Positions 55,566-64,000 of a stretch of DNA of 64,000 bases are shown piece after piece. The notes under the pieces are model-generated. The model was not told the DNA's origin. It did not search any database and saw only the letters and a program-made list of their open reading frames with translations. Within the stretch, counting starts at the first letter, position 1. Each line of letters starts with the position of its first letter. The position numbers and the translations under genes are program-made. Source of the stretch: Noviherbaspirillum sp. Root189. Lineage in GTDB: Bacteria > Pseudomonadota > Gammaproteobacteria > Burkholderiales > Burkholderiaceae_D. Location of the stretch: contig NZ_LMHZ01000012.1 of assembly GCF_001428545.1 (NCBI RefSeq), positions 248,546 to 312,545 of the forward strand, written 5' to 3'.

Positions 55566-56537
55566 TTACTCGTGCGTCAATGCAAGCTTCCTATTACTTT
55601 CAAAAGAATGCGCCTTGCCGCTAACCGGGTCCCGGAAAGCGATTGCCTTGGCAAGCAACTGCAAAGGCTGCGACATATCATCACCCTTGCAAGGCAGCGC
55701 GTCCGGGTAAAACGCGTCGTTGATGATAGGAATACCGAGTGCCGCAAGATGCACGCGTAACTGATGTTTTTTTCCGGTCACAGGGCGCAGGAGGTAACGC
55801 GACCAGCGCTCCCCCCTTTCCGCGACATCAATACGGGTTTCCGAATTTGGCTCACCGTCGGCCTCGGTCATCCGAAAAAACGGCTGACCTTCTACAAGTC
55901 GGCTGCGATAAACGAATGGAAATTGCACGCCATTCAGGTTTGCTGCTACCGCCTCATAAACCTTCTCGACTTCGCGCTTCTGGAAAAGTGACTGGTAAGC
56001 GCCGCGCGTACGCAGATTATGCGAGAACACAACAAGTCCGGCGGTCTCCCTGTCGATACGATGGATCGGCGTCAGGTGATCAAGGCCGGTTCTCTTTTTT
56101 AACCTGACCAACAAGGTTTCCCGCAGAAAGCGCCCTGACGGAATAACCGGCAGAAAATGCGGCTTGTCACACACCAGGATGTCTTCATCCTGATAGACAA
56201 TGTGCTCCGCAAAAGGGATCACCGTTTCCGGTTCGGGTTCGCGGTAATAGAAAATGCAGTCGTTCGGGCGGTATGGACTTTCGGCGTCCATGCGCGCGCC
56301 ATGCGCATTCACTACATCACCGCGATGCATCCGTAGTTGCCACGCGTCGCGCGACACATTGGGAAAGCGCTCTACGAGGAAGGCCAACAGATTGACCCAA
56401 GGCCCAGGAGAAAGCCAGATATAACTCGGGCTGACTCCGTCACGCACCCCAAGCGGCGGCTTGAAAGTGCGGCGATTGAAATTGCGCGACCTCTCCGGCT
56501 TCGGGAGAAATTCTTTAGCGGTGTGAGGCGTTTTCAT
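55566..56537 (-). CDS. RluA-family pseudouridine synthase
   Basis: The 323-residue enzyme has the RluA catalytic motif HRIDRETAG at 159-167, with the nucleophile Asp162. 'YEAVAAN' and 'VTGKKHQLRVHLAALGIPI' complete the fold. The first 45 residues are an atypical basic extension; there may be a partial S4-like segment at 48-100. Such enzymes convert uridine to pseudouridine in 23S rRNA or tRNA. Which position is modified cannot be read from sequence; it is not a clear RluC, RluD or RluA orthologue. It follows glmM on the reverse strand after a 40-base gap. Confidence 0.9.
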   Translation of the reverse strand: MKTPHTAKEFLPKPERSRNFNRRTFKPPLGVRDGVSPSYIWLSPGPWVNLLAFLVERFPNVSRDAWQLRMHRGDVVNAHGARMDAESPYRPNDCIFYYREPEPETVIPFAEHIVYQDEDILVCDKPHFLPVIPSGRFLRETLLVRLKKRTGLDHLTPIHRIDRETAGLVVFSHNLRTRGAYQSLFQKREVEKVYEAVAANLNGVQFPFVYRSRLVEGQPFFRMTEADGEPNSETRIDVAERGERWSRYLLRPVTGKKHQLRVHLAALGIPIINDAFYPDALPCKGDDMSQPLQLLAKAIAFRDPVSGKAHSFESNRKLALTHE

Positions 56538-56577
56538 TCTGCAGAAACTTATGCTCGGACCTTCGGATGCAAATCGA

Positions 56578-57915
56578 TCAGGCCACCACCTTGTCGGCGA
56601 TACGCTTTGCCATTTTCTCCGCCAGTTCCGAATCCCTGGCTTCGACCATGACGCGAATCAGCGGCTCGGTCCCTGAGCTGCGAATCAGCACCCGGCCATT
56701 ATCGCCCAAGGATGATTCGACGATTTCCTTCTCGCTCATCAAAGCCTGGTTCTTTTGCCATTCGAAGCCGGGGGCGACCTTTACATTGATCAGGCACTGT
56801 GGATACAGGGTGAGATCTTCTACACACTGCGGCAAGGTCTTGCCGCTGCGCTTCAACGCCGACAGTACCTGCAATGCCGACACGATGCCATCGCCGGTCG
56901 TATGCTTGTCCAGGAACAGCAGGTGACCAGAACCTTCGCCACCGATGCACCAGCCACGCTCGTGCAAAACTTCCAGCACATAGCGGTCGCCGACCTTGGC
57001 ACGCGCGAATCCAATACCCATTTCCTTGAACGCGACCTCCAGTGCCATGTTGGTCATCAGCGTGCCGACGACTCCCTTGACAGGCGTGGTCGCCATCCTG
57101 TCCTTTACCATGATGTACAGCAGCTCGTCACCGTTATATGCCTTGCCTGTCGCATCGACCATCAACAGTCGGTCGGCGTCGCCGTCCAGCGCAATGCCAA
57201 TATCCGCCTGATGTTCTTTCACAGCAGCGCACAAGGCGTCGGGCGCGGTTGCACCGACACGATCATTGATGTTGGTCCCATTCGGCTTGTTGCCGATGGC
57301 GATCACTTCGGCGCCCAGTTCATGGAAGACGTCTGGTGCGATATGGTAAGCGGCGCCATGGGCGCAATCGACGACGATCTTCAGGCCGCGCAAATCCAGT
57401 TCGTTGGGAAAGGTGCTCTTGCAGAATTCAATGTAACGTCCCTGCGCATCGAACAGGCGTTTTGCCTTGCCCAGGTTTTCCGAAGACACGCATTCCATCG
57501 GATGTTCAAGTTCAGCCTCAATGGCTGACTCGACGTCGTCAGGCAGCTTGTTGCCTGACGATGAAAAGAACTTGATACCGTTATCGGCATAGGGATTATG
57601 CGACGCCGAGATCACGACGCCCGCGGAGAGCCGCAATGCGCGGGTTAAATAGGCGACCGCGGGTGTAGGCATCGGTCCGGCCAGCATGACATCGACCCCG
57701 GCGGCGGCAAAGCCGGCTTCGAGAGCTGCTTCCAGCATATAGCCCGAGATACGGGTGTCCTTGCCAATCAAGACTACGGGTTTGCCGCTGCTGCCTTCGC
57801 CTTGTGCAAGCACCTTGCCGGCAGCATAGCCGAGGCGCATGACAAAATCCGGCGTGATCGGTGATGTGCCGACGCGTCCACGTACACCGTCAGTACCAAA
57901 ATATTTGCGTGTCAT
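56578..57915 (-). CDS. glmM: Phosphoglucosamine mutase
   Basis: GlmM interconverts glucosamine 6- and 1-phosphate on the way to UDP-GlcNAc, and so to peptidoglycan and lipopolysaccharide. From the ATG at 57915 (AAGGA 7 bases upstream) the protein has 445 residues. '[14 protein letters not shown]' opens it. The phosphoserine is Ser105 in '[13 protein letters not shown]', the metal loop is 'ALDGDADR', and 'GGEGSGHLL' with '[15 protein letters not shown]' are the sugar and phosphate sites. The start overlaps the folP stop (ATGA), the usual folP-glmM arrangement. Confidence 0.98.
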   Translation of the reverse strand: MTRKYFGTDGVRGRVGTSPITPDFVMRLGYAAGKVLAQGEGSSGKPVVLIGKDTRISGYMLEAALEAGFAAAGVDVMLAGPMPTPAVAYLTRALRLSAGVVISASHNPYADNGIKFFSSSGNKLPDDVESAIEAELEHPMECVSSENLGKAKRLFDAQGRYIEFCKSTFPNELDLRGLKIVVDCAHGAAYHIAPDVFHELGAEVIAIGNKPNGTNINDRVGATAPDALCAAVKEHQADIGIALDGDADRLLMVDATGKAYNGDELLYIMVKDRMATTPVKGVVGTLMTNMALEVAFKEMGIGFARAKVGDRYVLEVLHERGWCIGGEGSGHLLFLDKHTTGDGIVSALQVLSALKRSGKTLPQCVEDLTLYPQCLINVKVAPGFEWQKNQALMSEKEIVESSLGDNGRVLIRSSGTEPLIRVMVEARDSELAEKMAKRIADKVVA

Positions 57916-58775
57916 AGGTTGTCCTTCTTTAGTGTTTCGACTGCCTGCCATACCTTCAGGGCATCGACCGTTTCGGCGACATCGTGCACCCTGACGATAA
58001 AGGCTCCGTGGGCTACCGCACTCAGGGCTGCCGCAATGCTGCCTGCCATGCGCTGCTCCACTGGCTTGCCGGTAATGGCCCCGATAGTGGATTTACGGGA
58101 CAGGCCTGCCAATACCGGCAAGCCGATTTCGCCAGAAATATGCCGCAGATCTTTTAACAGCGTCAGATTATGATCGACGGTTTTCCCGAATCCGAAACCC
58201 GGATCGATGCACAGGCGCTCTCGCTCTATCCCAACGGCTTCGAATGCCGTCACTCTTTCACCTAAAAAACGCGTGACGTCGGCGACGACATCCTCATATT
58301 CGGGGCGAAGTTGCATGGTGACAGGGCTATGTTGCATGTGCATGATACACAAGGCACATTCGCTTTCATTGACGGCACGCAACGCGCCCTCTGCCCTGAA
58401 TCCATTGATATCGTTGATCATATCCACGCCTGCCGCGATGGCTTCGCGCATCACTTCAGGTTTGTAGGTATCGACGGAAAGCGGCTTTCCGCAGTCACGC
58501 AGCGCATAGATGAGGGGCATGACCCGCCGCAACTCTTCGTCCAGCGGCAAGGACGCGGCGCCCGGTCGGCTCGACTCGCCGCCGATATCAATGATGTCAA
58601 CACCATCGGCAATCATCTGTTCGGCATGCGACAAGGCGAGGTCGAGGGAGTGAAACTGGCCACCATCGGAAAACGAATCGGGCGTCACATTCAGGATGCC
58701 CATGACGAGGGGACGGCTTGACTGGCCGCTGAGGGGGAAGCGATAGCGTCCGAACTGCAGGTGTTTGGTGCTCAT
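57912..58775 (-). CDS. folP: Dihydropteroate synthase
   Basis: FolP joins p-aminobenzoate to the pterin diphosphate in folate synthesis and is the sulfonamide target. The 287-residue protein has '[16 protein letters not shown]', '[11 protein letters not shown]', 'MINDINGFR', '[17 protein letters not shown]' and '[11 protein letters not shown]', the pterin, phosphate and pABA sites. It overlaps glmM by four bases. The 321-base gap to ftsH (58776-59096) contains the ftsH terminator and presumably the folP promoter; a forward frame there is not credible because it runs through the terminator. Confidence 0.98.
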   Translation of the reverse strand: MSTKHLQFGRYRFPLSGQSSRPLVMGILNVTPDSFSDGGQFHSLDLALSHAEQMIADGVDIIDIGGESSRPGAASLPLDEELRRVMPLIYALRDCGKPLSVDTYKPEVMREAIAAGVDMINDINGFRAEGALRAVNESECALCIMHMQHSPVTMQLRPEYEDVVADVTRFLGERVTAFEAVGIERERLCIDPGFGFGKTVDHNLTLLKDLRHISGEIGLPVLAGLSRKSTIGAITGKPVEQRMAGSIAAALSAVAHGAFIVRVHDVAETVDALKVWQAVETLKKDNL

Positions 58776-59011
58776 GATGCGTCAGCTACGATGATTACGG
58801 GAAGCATATGATGAAACGCATAACGACGCGGAGGCTGCGAAAGTTGATTCATGAAAGCCTGATTCCGGGTCCGGCGCGCAGAAGCGTGTTCGAATACCGG
58901 AAAATATACAAAACGCTATTTTATGTGATCGATCACGAAAAGCATCGCGAAAGAAAACAGCATCGAAAATTTATTCGGATAGAGGCAAAACACCAAAGAG
59001 AAGGAGAAATA

Positions 59012-59041
59012 AAAAAGGGTGAGGATTGCTCCTCACCCTTT
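59012..59041 (-). terminator. Rho-independent terminator of ftsH
   Basis: AAAGGGTGAGGA, loop TTG and CTCCTCACCCTTT form an 11-12 base-pair stem with a T-run on the reverse strand, 55 bases after the ftsH stop. Confidence 0.92.
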
Positions 59042-59096
59042 CATCTTCTTGCTTTTTGCAGTTCGTCTACGACGGTCCTGGCTTAAGAATCAAGCG

Positions 59097-60983
<1,887 letters not shown>

Positions 60984-61069
60984 TAGAACTCCTTAGACGC
61001 AGGTACGCCTATATTTACATAGCTTGTAAAATTGATTCTACTCGCAATGCACAGTGCTTGCTAGGCTGC

Positions 61070-61097
61070 ATTTGCGGACCGGAATCGGCAAATCAAG
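61070..61097 (-). promoter_or_regulatory. Candidate sigma-32-type promoter of ftsH
   Basis: On the reverse strand CTTGAT (61097-61092) and CCGCAAAT (61077-61070) are 14 bases apart, a fair match to the sigma-32 pattern, about 87 bases before the GTG. ftsH is heat-induced in other proteobacteria. Confidence 0.4.
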
Positions 61098-61102
61098 GGC
61101 AA

Positions 61103-61129
61103 ACAAGTAATTATTTGACAATTACTTGT
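61103..61129 (-). terminator. Inverted repeat between rlmE and ftsH
   Basis: ACAAGTAATT (61103-61112) and AATTACTTGT (61120-61129) are perfect 10-base arms around a 7-base loop, 11 bases after the rlmE stop. It is AT-rich and without a T-run, so it could be a weak terminator or a binding site for a dimeric regulator. Confidence 0.5.
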
Positions 61130-61139
61130 CATCATGGGG

Positions 61140-61787
61140 TCACTGAACGGGATTTTTTAGCCCTTTACCAAGCAAAAAGATTTCGGATGATTTATCCCTG
61201 CTGGCTTTAGGCTTCTTTTGGGTGACGGTTTTGAACTCTTGCTTGAATTTTTCCACCAGCTGCGTATACCCTGTCCCGTTGAAACATTTGACGAGCAAGG
61301 CACCGGAAGGTTTCATATGAGCTTGCGCAAACTCCACCGCCAGATCGATGATATGTTCCACGCGAGCGGCGTCGGTGAAGGCCACGCCAGACAAGTTGGG
61401 CGCCATGTCCGATAAGACGAGATCCACCTTGCGCCCCGCCAGCACCTCTTCTAGCTGACGTAGCACCTCTTCCTCACGGAAATCACCCTGAATGAAATGC
61501 ACGTCGGCGATCGGGTCCATTGGCAACATGTCAAGGCCGATGATGGTGCCGTTGATGCCGCCACCCTCCTTCCCCGACAATTTATTGCGCACATACTGTG
61601 ACCAGCTCCCCGGCGTACTGCCAAGGTCAACAATCACCTGACCGGGACGAATCAGCTTTTCTTCCTCGTCGATTTCCTTGAGCTTGTAGGCGGCCCGTGC
61701 ACGATACCCCTCCTTCTGCGCGAGCTTCACGTAGGGGTCGTTGATATGGTCGTGCAACCAGTTTTTGTTGAATTTGTTCTTGGCCAT
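61140..61787 (-). CDS. rlmE: 23S rRNA 2'-O-ribose methyltransferase E
   Basis: RlmE (FtsJ/RrmJ) methylates U2552 of 23S rRNA. The 215-residue protein is normal in length. It shows '[15 protein letters not shown]' with the catalytic Lys, the SAM loop '[16 protein letters not shown]', '[14 protein letters not shown]' with the catalytic Asp, and '[12 protein letters not shown]' with the second Lys. It is transcribed toward ftsH and diverges from yhbY with only 35 bases between start codons, a widely conserved arrangement. Confidence 0.98.
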   Translation of the reverse strand: MAKNKFNKNWLHDHINDPYVKLAQKEGYRARAAYKLKEIDEEEKLIRPGQVIVDLGSTPGSWSQYVRNKLSGKEGGGINGTIIGLDMLPMDPIADVHFIQGDFREEEVLRQLEEVLAGRKVDLVLSDMAPNLSGVAFTDAARVEHIIDLAVEFAQAHMKPSGALLVKCFNGTGYTQLVEKFKQEFKTVTQKKPKASRDKSSEIFLLGKGLKNPVQ

Positions 61788-61822
61788 TCGCGTAGAATAC
61801 CGTTTTTAAGGAATAAATAATT

Positions 61823-62296
61823 ATGTTGAAACTGACACCCGCCGAGCGCAGCGCACTGCGTTCGGACGCCCATGCACTGAATCCGGTGGTCATCATCGGC
61901 GAAGCCGGATTGACACCGTCTGTGCTCAAGGAAATCGATGCCAGCCTGAATGCGCATGGCCTCATCAAGGTTCGCGTTTTCGGCGACGACCGGGAAGCCC
62001 GCGTCGGAATGTATGAAACCATTTGCGAACAACTGGATGCCGCACCAATCCAGCATATCGGCAAACTACTTGTGCTCTATCGCCCCAAAAAAGAAGCTGC
62101 CAAGGAACGCAGTGGCAAAAGTGGAAAAGGTTTGCGCGAAGTCACCATCGTCAAGCCCAGCCCAAGCGGTACCAAGCGACCCACCGTAACGAAAGTGATT
62201 CTGAAAGGCAATGAACGCGTCACCGCCGGCGGCAACATCAAGCGTGTCAAACCGCGTCAGACAAGTTCCAAAAAGTCTGCGCTTGGCCGGCGCTAA
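61823..62296 (+). CDS. yhbY: YhbY-family (CRM domain) RNA-binding protein with C-terminal extension
   Basis: The first 95 residues are the CRM/YhbY domain: 'LTPAERSALRSDAHALNPVV', 'IGEAGLTPSVLKEIDASLNA', 'HGLIKVRVFGDDRE' and 'LLVLYRPKK'. YhbY binds pre-50S ribosomal particles. E. coli YhbY is about 97 residues; this one has 157. The extra 60 residues are very basic (Lys, Arg, Ser, Gly) and probably disordered RNA-binding tail. It is divergent from rlmE, another 50S maturation gene. Confidence 0.93.
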   Translation: MLKLTPAERSALRSDAHALNPVVIIGEAGLTPSVLKEIDASLNAHGLIKVRVFGDDREARVGMYETICEQLDAAPIQHIGKLLVLYRPKKEAAKERSGKSGKGLREVTIVKPSPSGTKRPTVTKVILKGNERVTAGGNIKRVKPRQTSSKKSALGRR

Positions 62297-62375
62297 GCTC
62301 CCCCAAGCTTACCGATTGCGCCGTGTCCCGTATCGCACTACCGTTCGGGACTTCTGCTCTGCCGGGGCAGCATGA

Positions 62376-62849
62376 TCAGCGCGCCTTGATGACCAGCGCC
62401 ACGCCAAGCATGCTCTGCACCAGATAAATCGCGCTGGATACGCCATGCAGCAGGCCAAACTTCATTCTCATATCCGAATCCATTACACCTGCGGGACCGG
62501 ATGCTTCGCGCAGTGCCGCCATGAATGGCTGCGATCCGAAATACCCTAACAGCGTACAAGCCAGCATGGCAAGTAGCAGCCAGGTGCAGGTGCGCCGCTG
62601 ATTCCCCCCGAGATCCGAAGAAAAAGCGCGCACCAATATCAAGAGGATGATCGCGCAGGCAACCGAAAGCCAGGCTTCCACACGAAACAGTCTGCCGGCA
62701 ATCGTACCCGCCAACACTCTGTCGTCAAGCGTCGCGAACAACGTGGGAGCAACCACATAACCGATCGTCCACAGGCTACCAACCCATACGGTGACGACCA
62801 GCAGACGTGCGCGGGCAAGTGCAAGTGTGGCGTTCAAGTTTTGCCGCAA
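62376..62849 (-). CDS. DUF4149-family membrane protein
   Basis: The 157-residue protein has four hydrophobic segments: 'LLVVTVWVGSLWTIGYVVAP', 'WLSVACAIILLILVRAF', 'WLLLAMLACTLLGYFG' and 'LLHGVSSAIYLVQSMLGVAL'. 'RMKFGLLHGVSSAIYL' fits DUF4149. The predicted start is a TTG at 62849 that directly follows the greA stop codon (TGA-TTG), so translation depends on greA. A TTG four codons further in is an alternative. Function unknown. Confidence 0.8.
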   Translation of the reverse strand: MRQNLNATLALARARLLVVTVWVGSLWTIGYVVAPTLFATLDDRVLAGTIAGRLFRVEAWLSVACAIILLILVRAFSSDLGGNQRRTCTWLLLAMLACTLLGYFGSQPFMAALREASGPAGVMDSDMRMKFGLLHGVSSAIYLVQSMLGVALVIKAR

Positions 62850-63326
62850 TCAGATGTAGCGCACTTCGAGGACTTCGTATTCGCGAATGCCGGATGGCGC
62901 GTTCACTTCGACGACATCGCCAGCGTATTTGCCGATCAACGCACGAGCGATCGGGGAGGTGATCGAAACCTTGAGTTCCTTCAGGTCTGCTTCATCTTCG
63001 CCAACGATCTGGTAAGTCACCTGCTGGCCGGACTCCATGTCCTCAAGGTCGACCGTGGACGCAAACACAATACGACCTTCCGCGTCCAGCAAGGTAGGAT
63101 CAATGATTTGTGCCGCGCTCAGCTTGCCTTCGAGTTCTGCAATACGGCCTTCGATAAAGCTTTGACGCTCTTTCGCTGCATCATATTCCGCATTTTCAGA
63201 AAGGTCGCCTTGCGCGCGCGCCTCGGAAATTGCATTAATGACTGCAGGACGATCTTTCGTTTTCAAGCGATGCAATTCTTCCTTCAGAAGTTCTGCACCG
63301 CGCTTGGTAATAGGAACTGTGCTCAT
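62850..63326 (-). CDS. greA: Transcription elongation factor GreA
   Basis: GreA enters the RNA-polymerase secondary channel and stimulates cleavage of backtracked RNA. From the ATG at 63326 the protein has 158 residues and opens 'MSTVPITKRGAELLKEELHR'. The coiled-coil tip carries the acidic pair in 'GDLSENAEYDAAKERQSF'. The C-terminal FKBP-like domain shows 'VSITSPIARALIGKYAGDVV'. Codons upstream to 63365 run into the hairpin before the gene and look untranslated. It follows carB after 102 bases. Confidence 0.97.
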   Translation of the reverse strand: MSTVPITKRGAELLKEELHRLKTKDRPAVINAISEARAQGDLSENAEYDAAKERQSFIEGRIAELEGKLSAAQIIDPTLLDAEGRIVFASTVDLEDMESGQQVTYQIVGEDEADLKELKVSITSPIARALIGKYAGDVVEVNAPSGIREYEVLEVRYI

Positions 63327-63352
63327 GAATTTTCTTTTTGACGAAATGAAAA

Positions 63353-63409
63353 CCACAGAGGTCACAAATAGTGCCGGGTGGAACCCGGTACCGTCTGTGA
63401 CCTCTGTGG
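63353..63409 (-). terminator. Large nested hairpin between carB and greA
   Basis: CCACAGAGGTCACA (63353-63366) and TGTGACCTCTGTGG (63396-63409) are perfect 14-base arms. Between them GTGCCGGGT-GGA-ACCCGGTAC forms a second hairpin. On the reverse strand the stem is followed by TTTTC, 27 bases before the greA start. It could end the carB transcript or attenuate greA. Confidence 0.65.
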
Positions 63410-63428
63410 CTGGAGTAAGACTGTAGGT

Positions 63429-64000
63429 CTAGTGTAAAGACTTATGCAGGCCTTGTAAATCGTAGACGTGCAGCTCGTCGAGATGACGCAAACCCTCGAC
63501 GGCAGCTTCAGCCCCGGCGATGGTGGTGTAGGTCGTGGCACGGGCCAGCAAGGCCGAGGTACGAATCGCGCGCGAGTCCGCAATCGCGGTACGCTTTTCT
63601 TCGACCGTATTGATCACCAACACAATTTCGTTGTTCTTGATCATGTCTACCACATGCGGCCTGCCTTCGACCACCTTGTTCACCGCCGCCACTGGAATTC
63701 CGGCCGCACTGATGGACGACGCCGTACCCTTGGTTGCCACCAGTGTAAAGCCAAGCTCCACCAAGTCGCGCGCCACCTGTACGGCACGCGGCTTATCGCT
63801 GTTTTTGACGCTCAGAAACACCTTGCCCGAGGTCGGCAGCTTTACTCCGGCTCCCAGCTGCGACTTGACGAACGCTTCGCCAAACGTCTTGCCCACTCCC
63901 ATGACTTCACCCGTTGACTTCATCTCCGGCCCCAGGATCGTATCGACTCCCGGGAACTTGTTGAACGGGAATACCGCTTCCTTGACGGAGTAGTACGATG
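63429..64000 (-). CDS. carB: Carbamoyl-phosphate synthase large subunit, C-terminal part
   Basis: The reverse strand is open from the window edge to a stop at 63429, giving the last 190 residues of CarB. 'SVKEAVFPFNKFPGVDTILG' and 'PEMKSTGEVMG' end the second ATP-grasp half. The methylglyoxal-synthase-like allosteric domain follows ('GFTLVATKGTASSISAAGI', 'NEIVLVINT', 'RAIRTSALLARATTYTT'), which binds UMP and ornithine in enteric bacteria. CarB makes carbamoyl phosphate for arginine and pyrimidines. The rest of the gene lies beyond 64000. Confidence 0.98.
   Translation of the reverse strand, partial: SYYSVKEAVFPFNKFPGVDTILGPEMKSTGEVMGVGKTFGEAFVKSQLGAGVKLPTSGKVFLSVKNSDKPRAVQVARDLVELGFTLVATKGTASSISAAGIPVAAVNKVVEGRPHVVDMIKNNEIVLVINTVEEKRTAIADSRAIRTSALLARATTYTTIAGAEAAVEGLRHLDELHVYDLQGLHKSLH

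Noticed and set aside
58808-59086. Forward open frame between folP and ftsH
   Set aside because: It reads straight through the strong ftsH terminator hairpin and resembles nothing known.

Overview
The window is a 64 kb piece of a betaproteobacterial chromosome. Protein sequences and gene order (carB-greA-DUF4149, rlmE-ftsH-folP-glmM, parE-lytic transglycosylase-parC, a Gcr-type 'SpecificRecomb' protein) point to Burkholderiales, probably Oxalobacteraceae. That placement is an inference from recognition, not from a database search. Coding density is high and no prophage, insertion sequence, CRISPR array or rRNA operon was found.

Layout. 1-4.7 kb: the start of a Gcr-like membrane protein, a MoxR ATPase / GNAT / VWA-CoxE operon, and a receiver-like protein lacking its phospho-acceptor Asp. 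5-10 kb: topoisomerase IV (parE, parC) with a lytic transglycosylase between its subunits. 10-12 kb: an RTX metalloprotease of the serralysin type. 12.3-19.4 kb: an amino-acid cluster (PLP aminotransferase, PhzF, RidA, EamA and LysE exporters, threonine/serine dehydratase) with a divergent MocR/PdxR regulator. 19.4-21.5 kb: htpG behind a convincing sigma-32 promoter. 21.8-23.8 kb: a modular lipoprotein polysaccharide deacetylase with Pro-Thr linkers. 24-27.2 kb: panE, an Mpo1-like protein, an AraC regulator and an SDR. 27.3-30.6 kb: a DNA glycosylase, a spermidine-synthase-fold protein and a stand-alone GspE ATPase. 31 kb: tRNA-Lys(CUU).

31.3-45.1 kb is the least familiar part. It holds a mazEF pair followed directly by an flhD homologue without flhC, two unknown membrane-anchored proteins, and a TPR protein translationally coupled to an L,D-transpeptidase with a similar C-terminal domain. 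It also holds a 1438-residue coiled-coil protein built from 98-residue (14-heptad) repeats, and divergently a hybrid histidine kinase with a degraded ATP-binding domain plus a single-domain response regulator.

45-52 kb carries astE, a second Mpo1-like protein, a YihY-type membrane protein, a WrbA-like flavoprotein that may be translated from a leaderless mRNA, a DUF2069 protein, a GlcD-type FAD dehydrogenase and a small less GC-rich stretch with a second polysaccharide deacetylase beside tRNA-Arg(UCU). 52.5-64 kb is mostly core genome: a PAS-GGDEF-EAL protein, tRNA-Pro(UGG), an RluA-type pseudouridine synthase, folP-glmM, ftsH, rlmE divergent from yhbY, DUF4149, greA and the 3' end of carB.

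Two copies of a ~120 bp GC-rich inverted-repeat element, several short tandem repeats and five clear terminators lie in the gaps. The strongest candidates for undescribed biology are the 98-residue-repeat protein with its degenerate kinase neighbour, and the mazEF-flhD arrangement.
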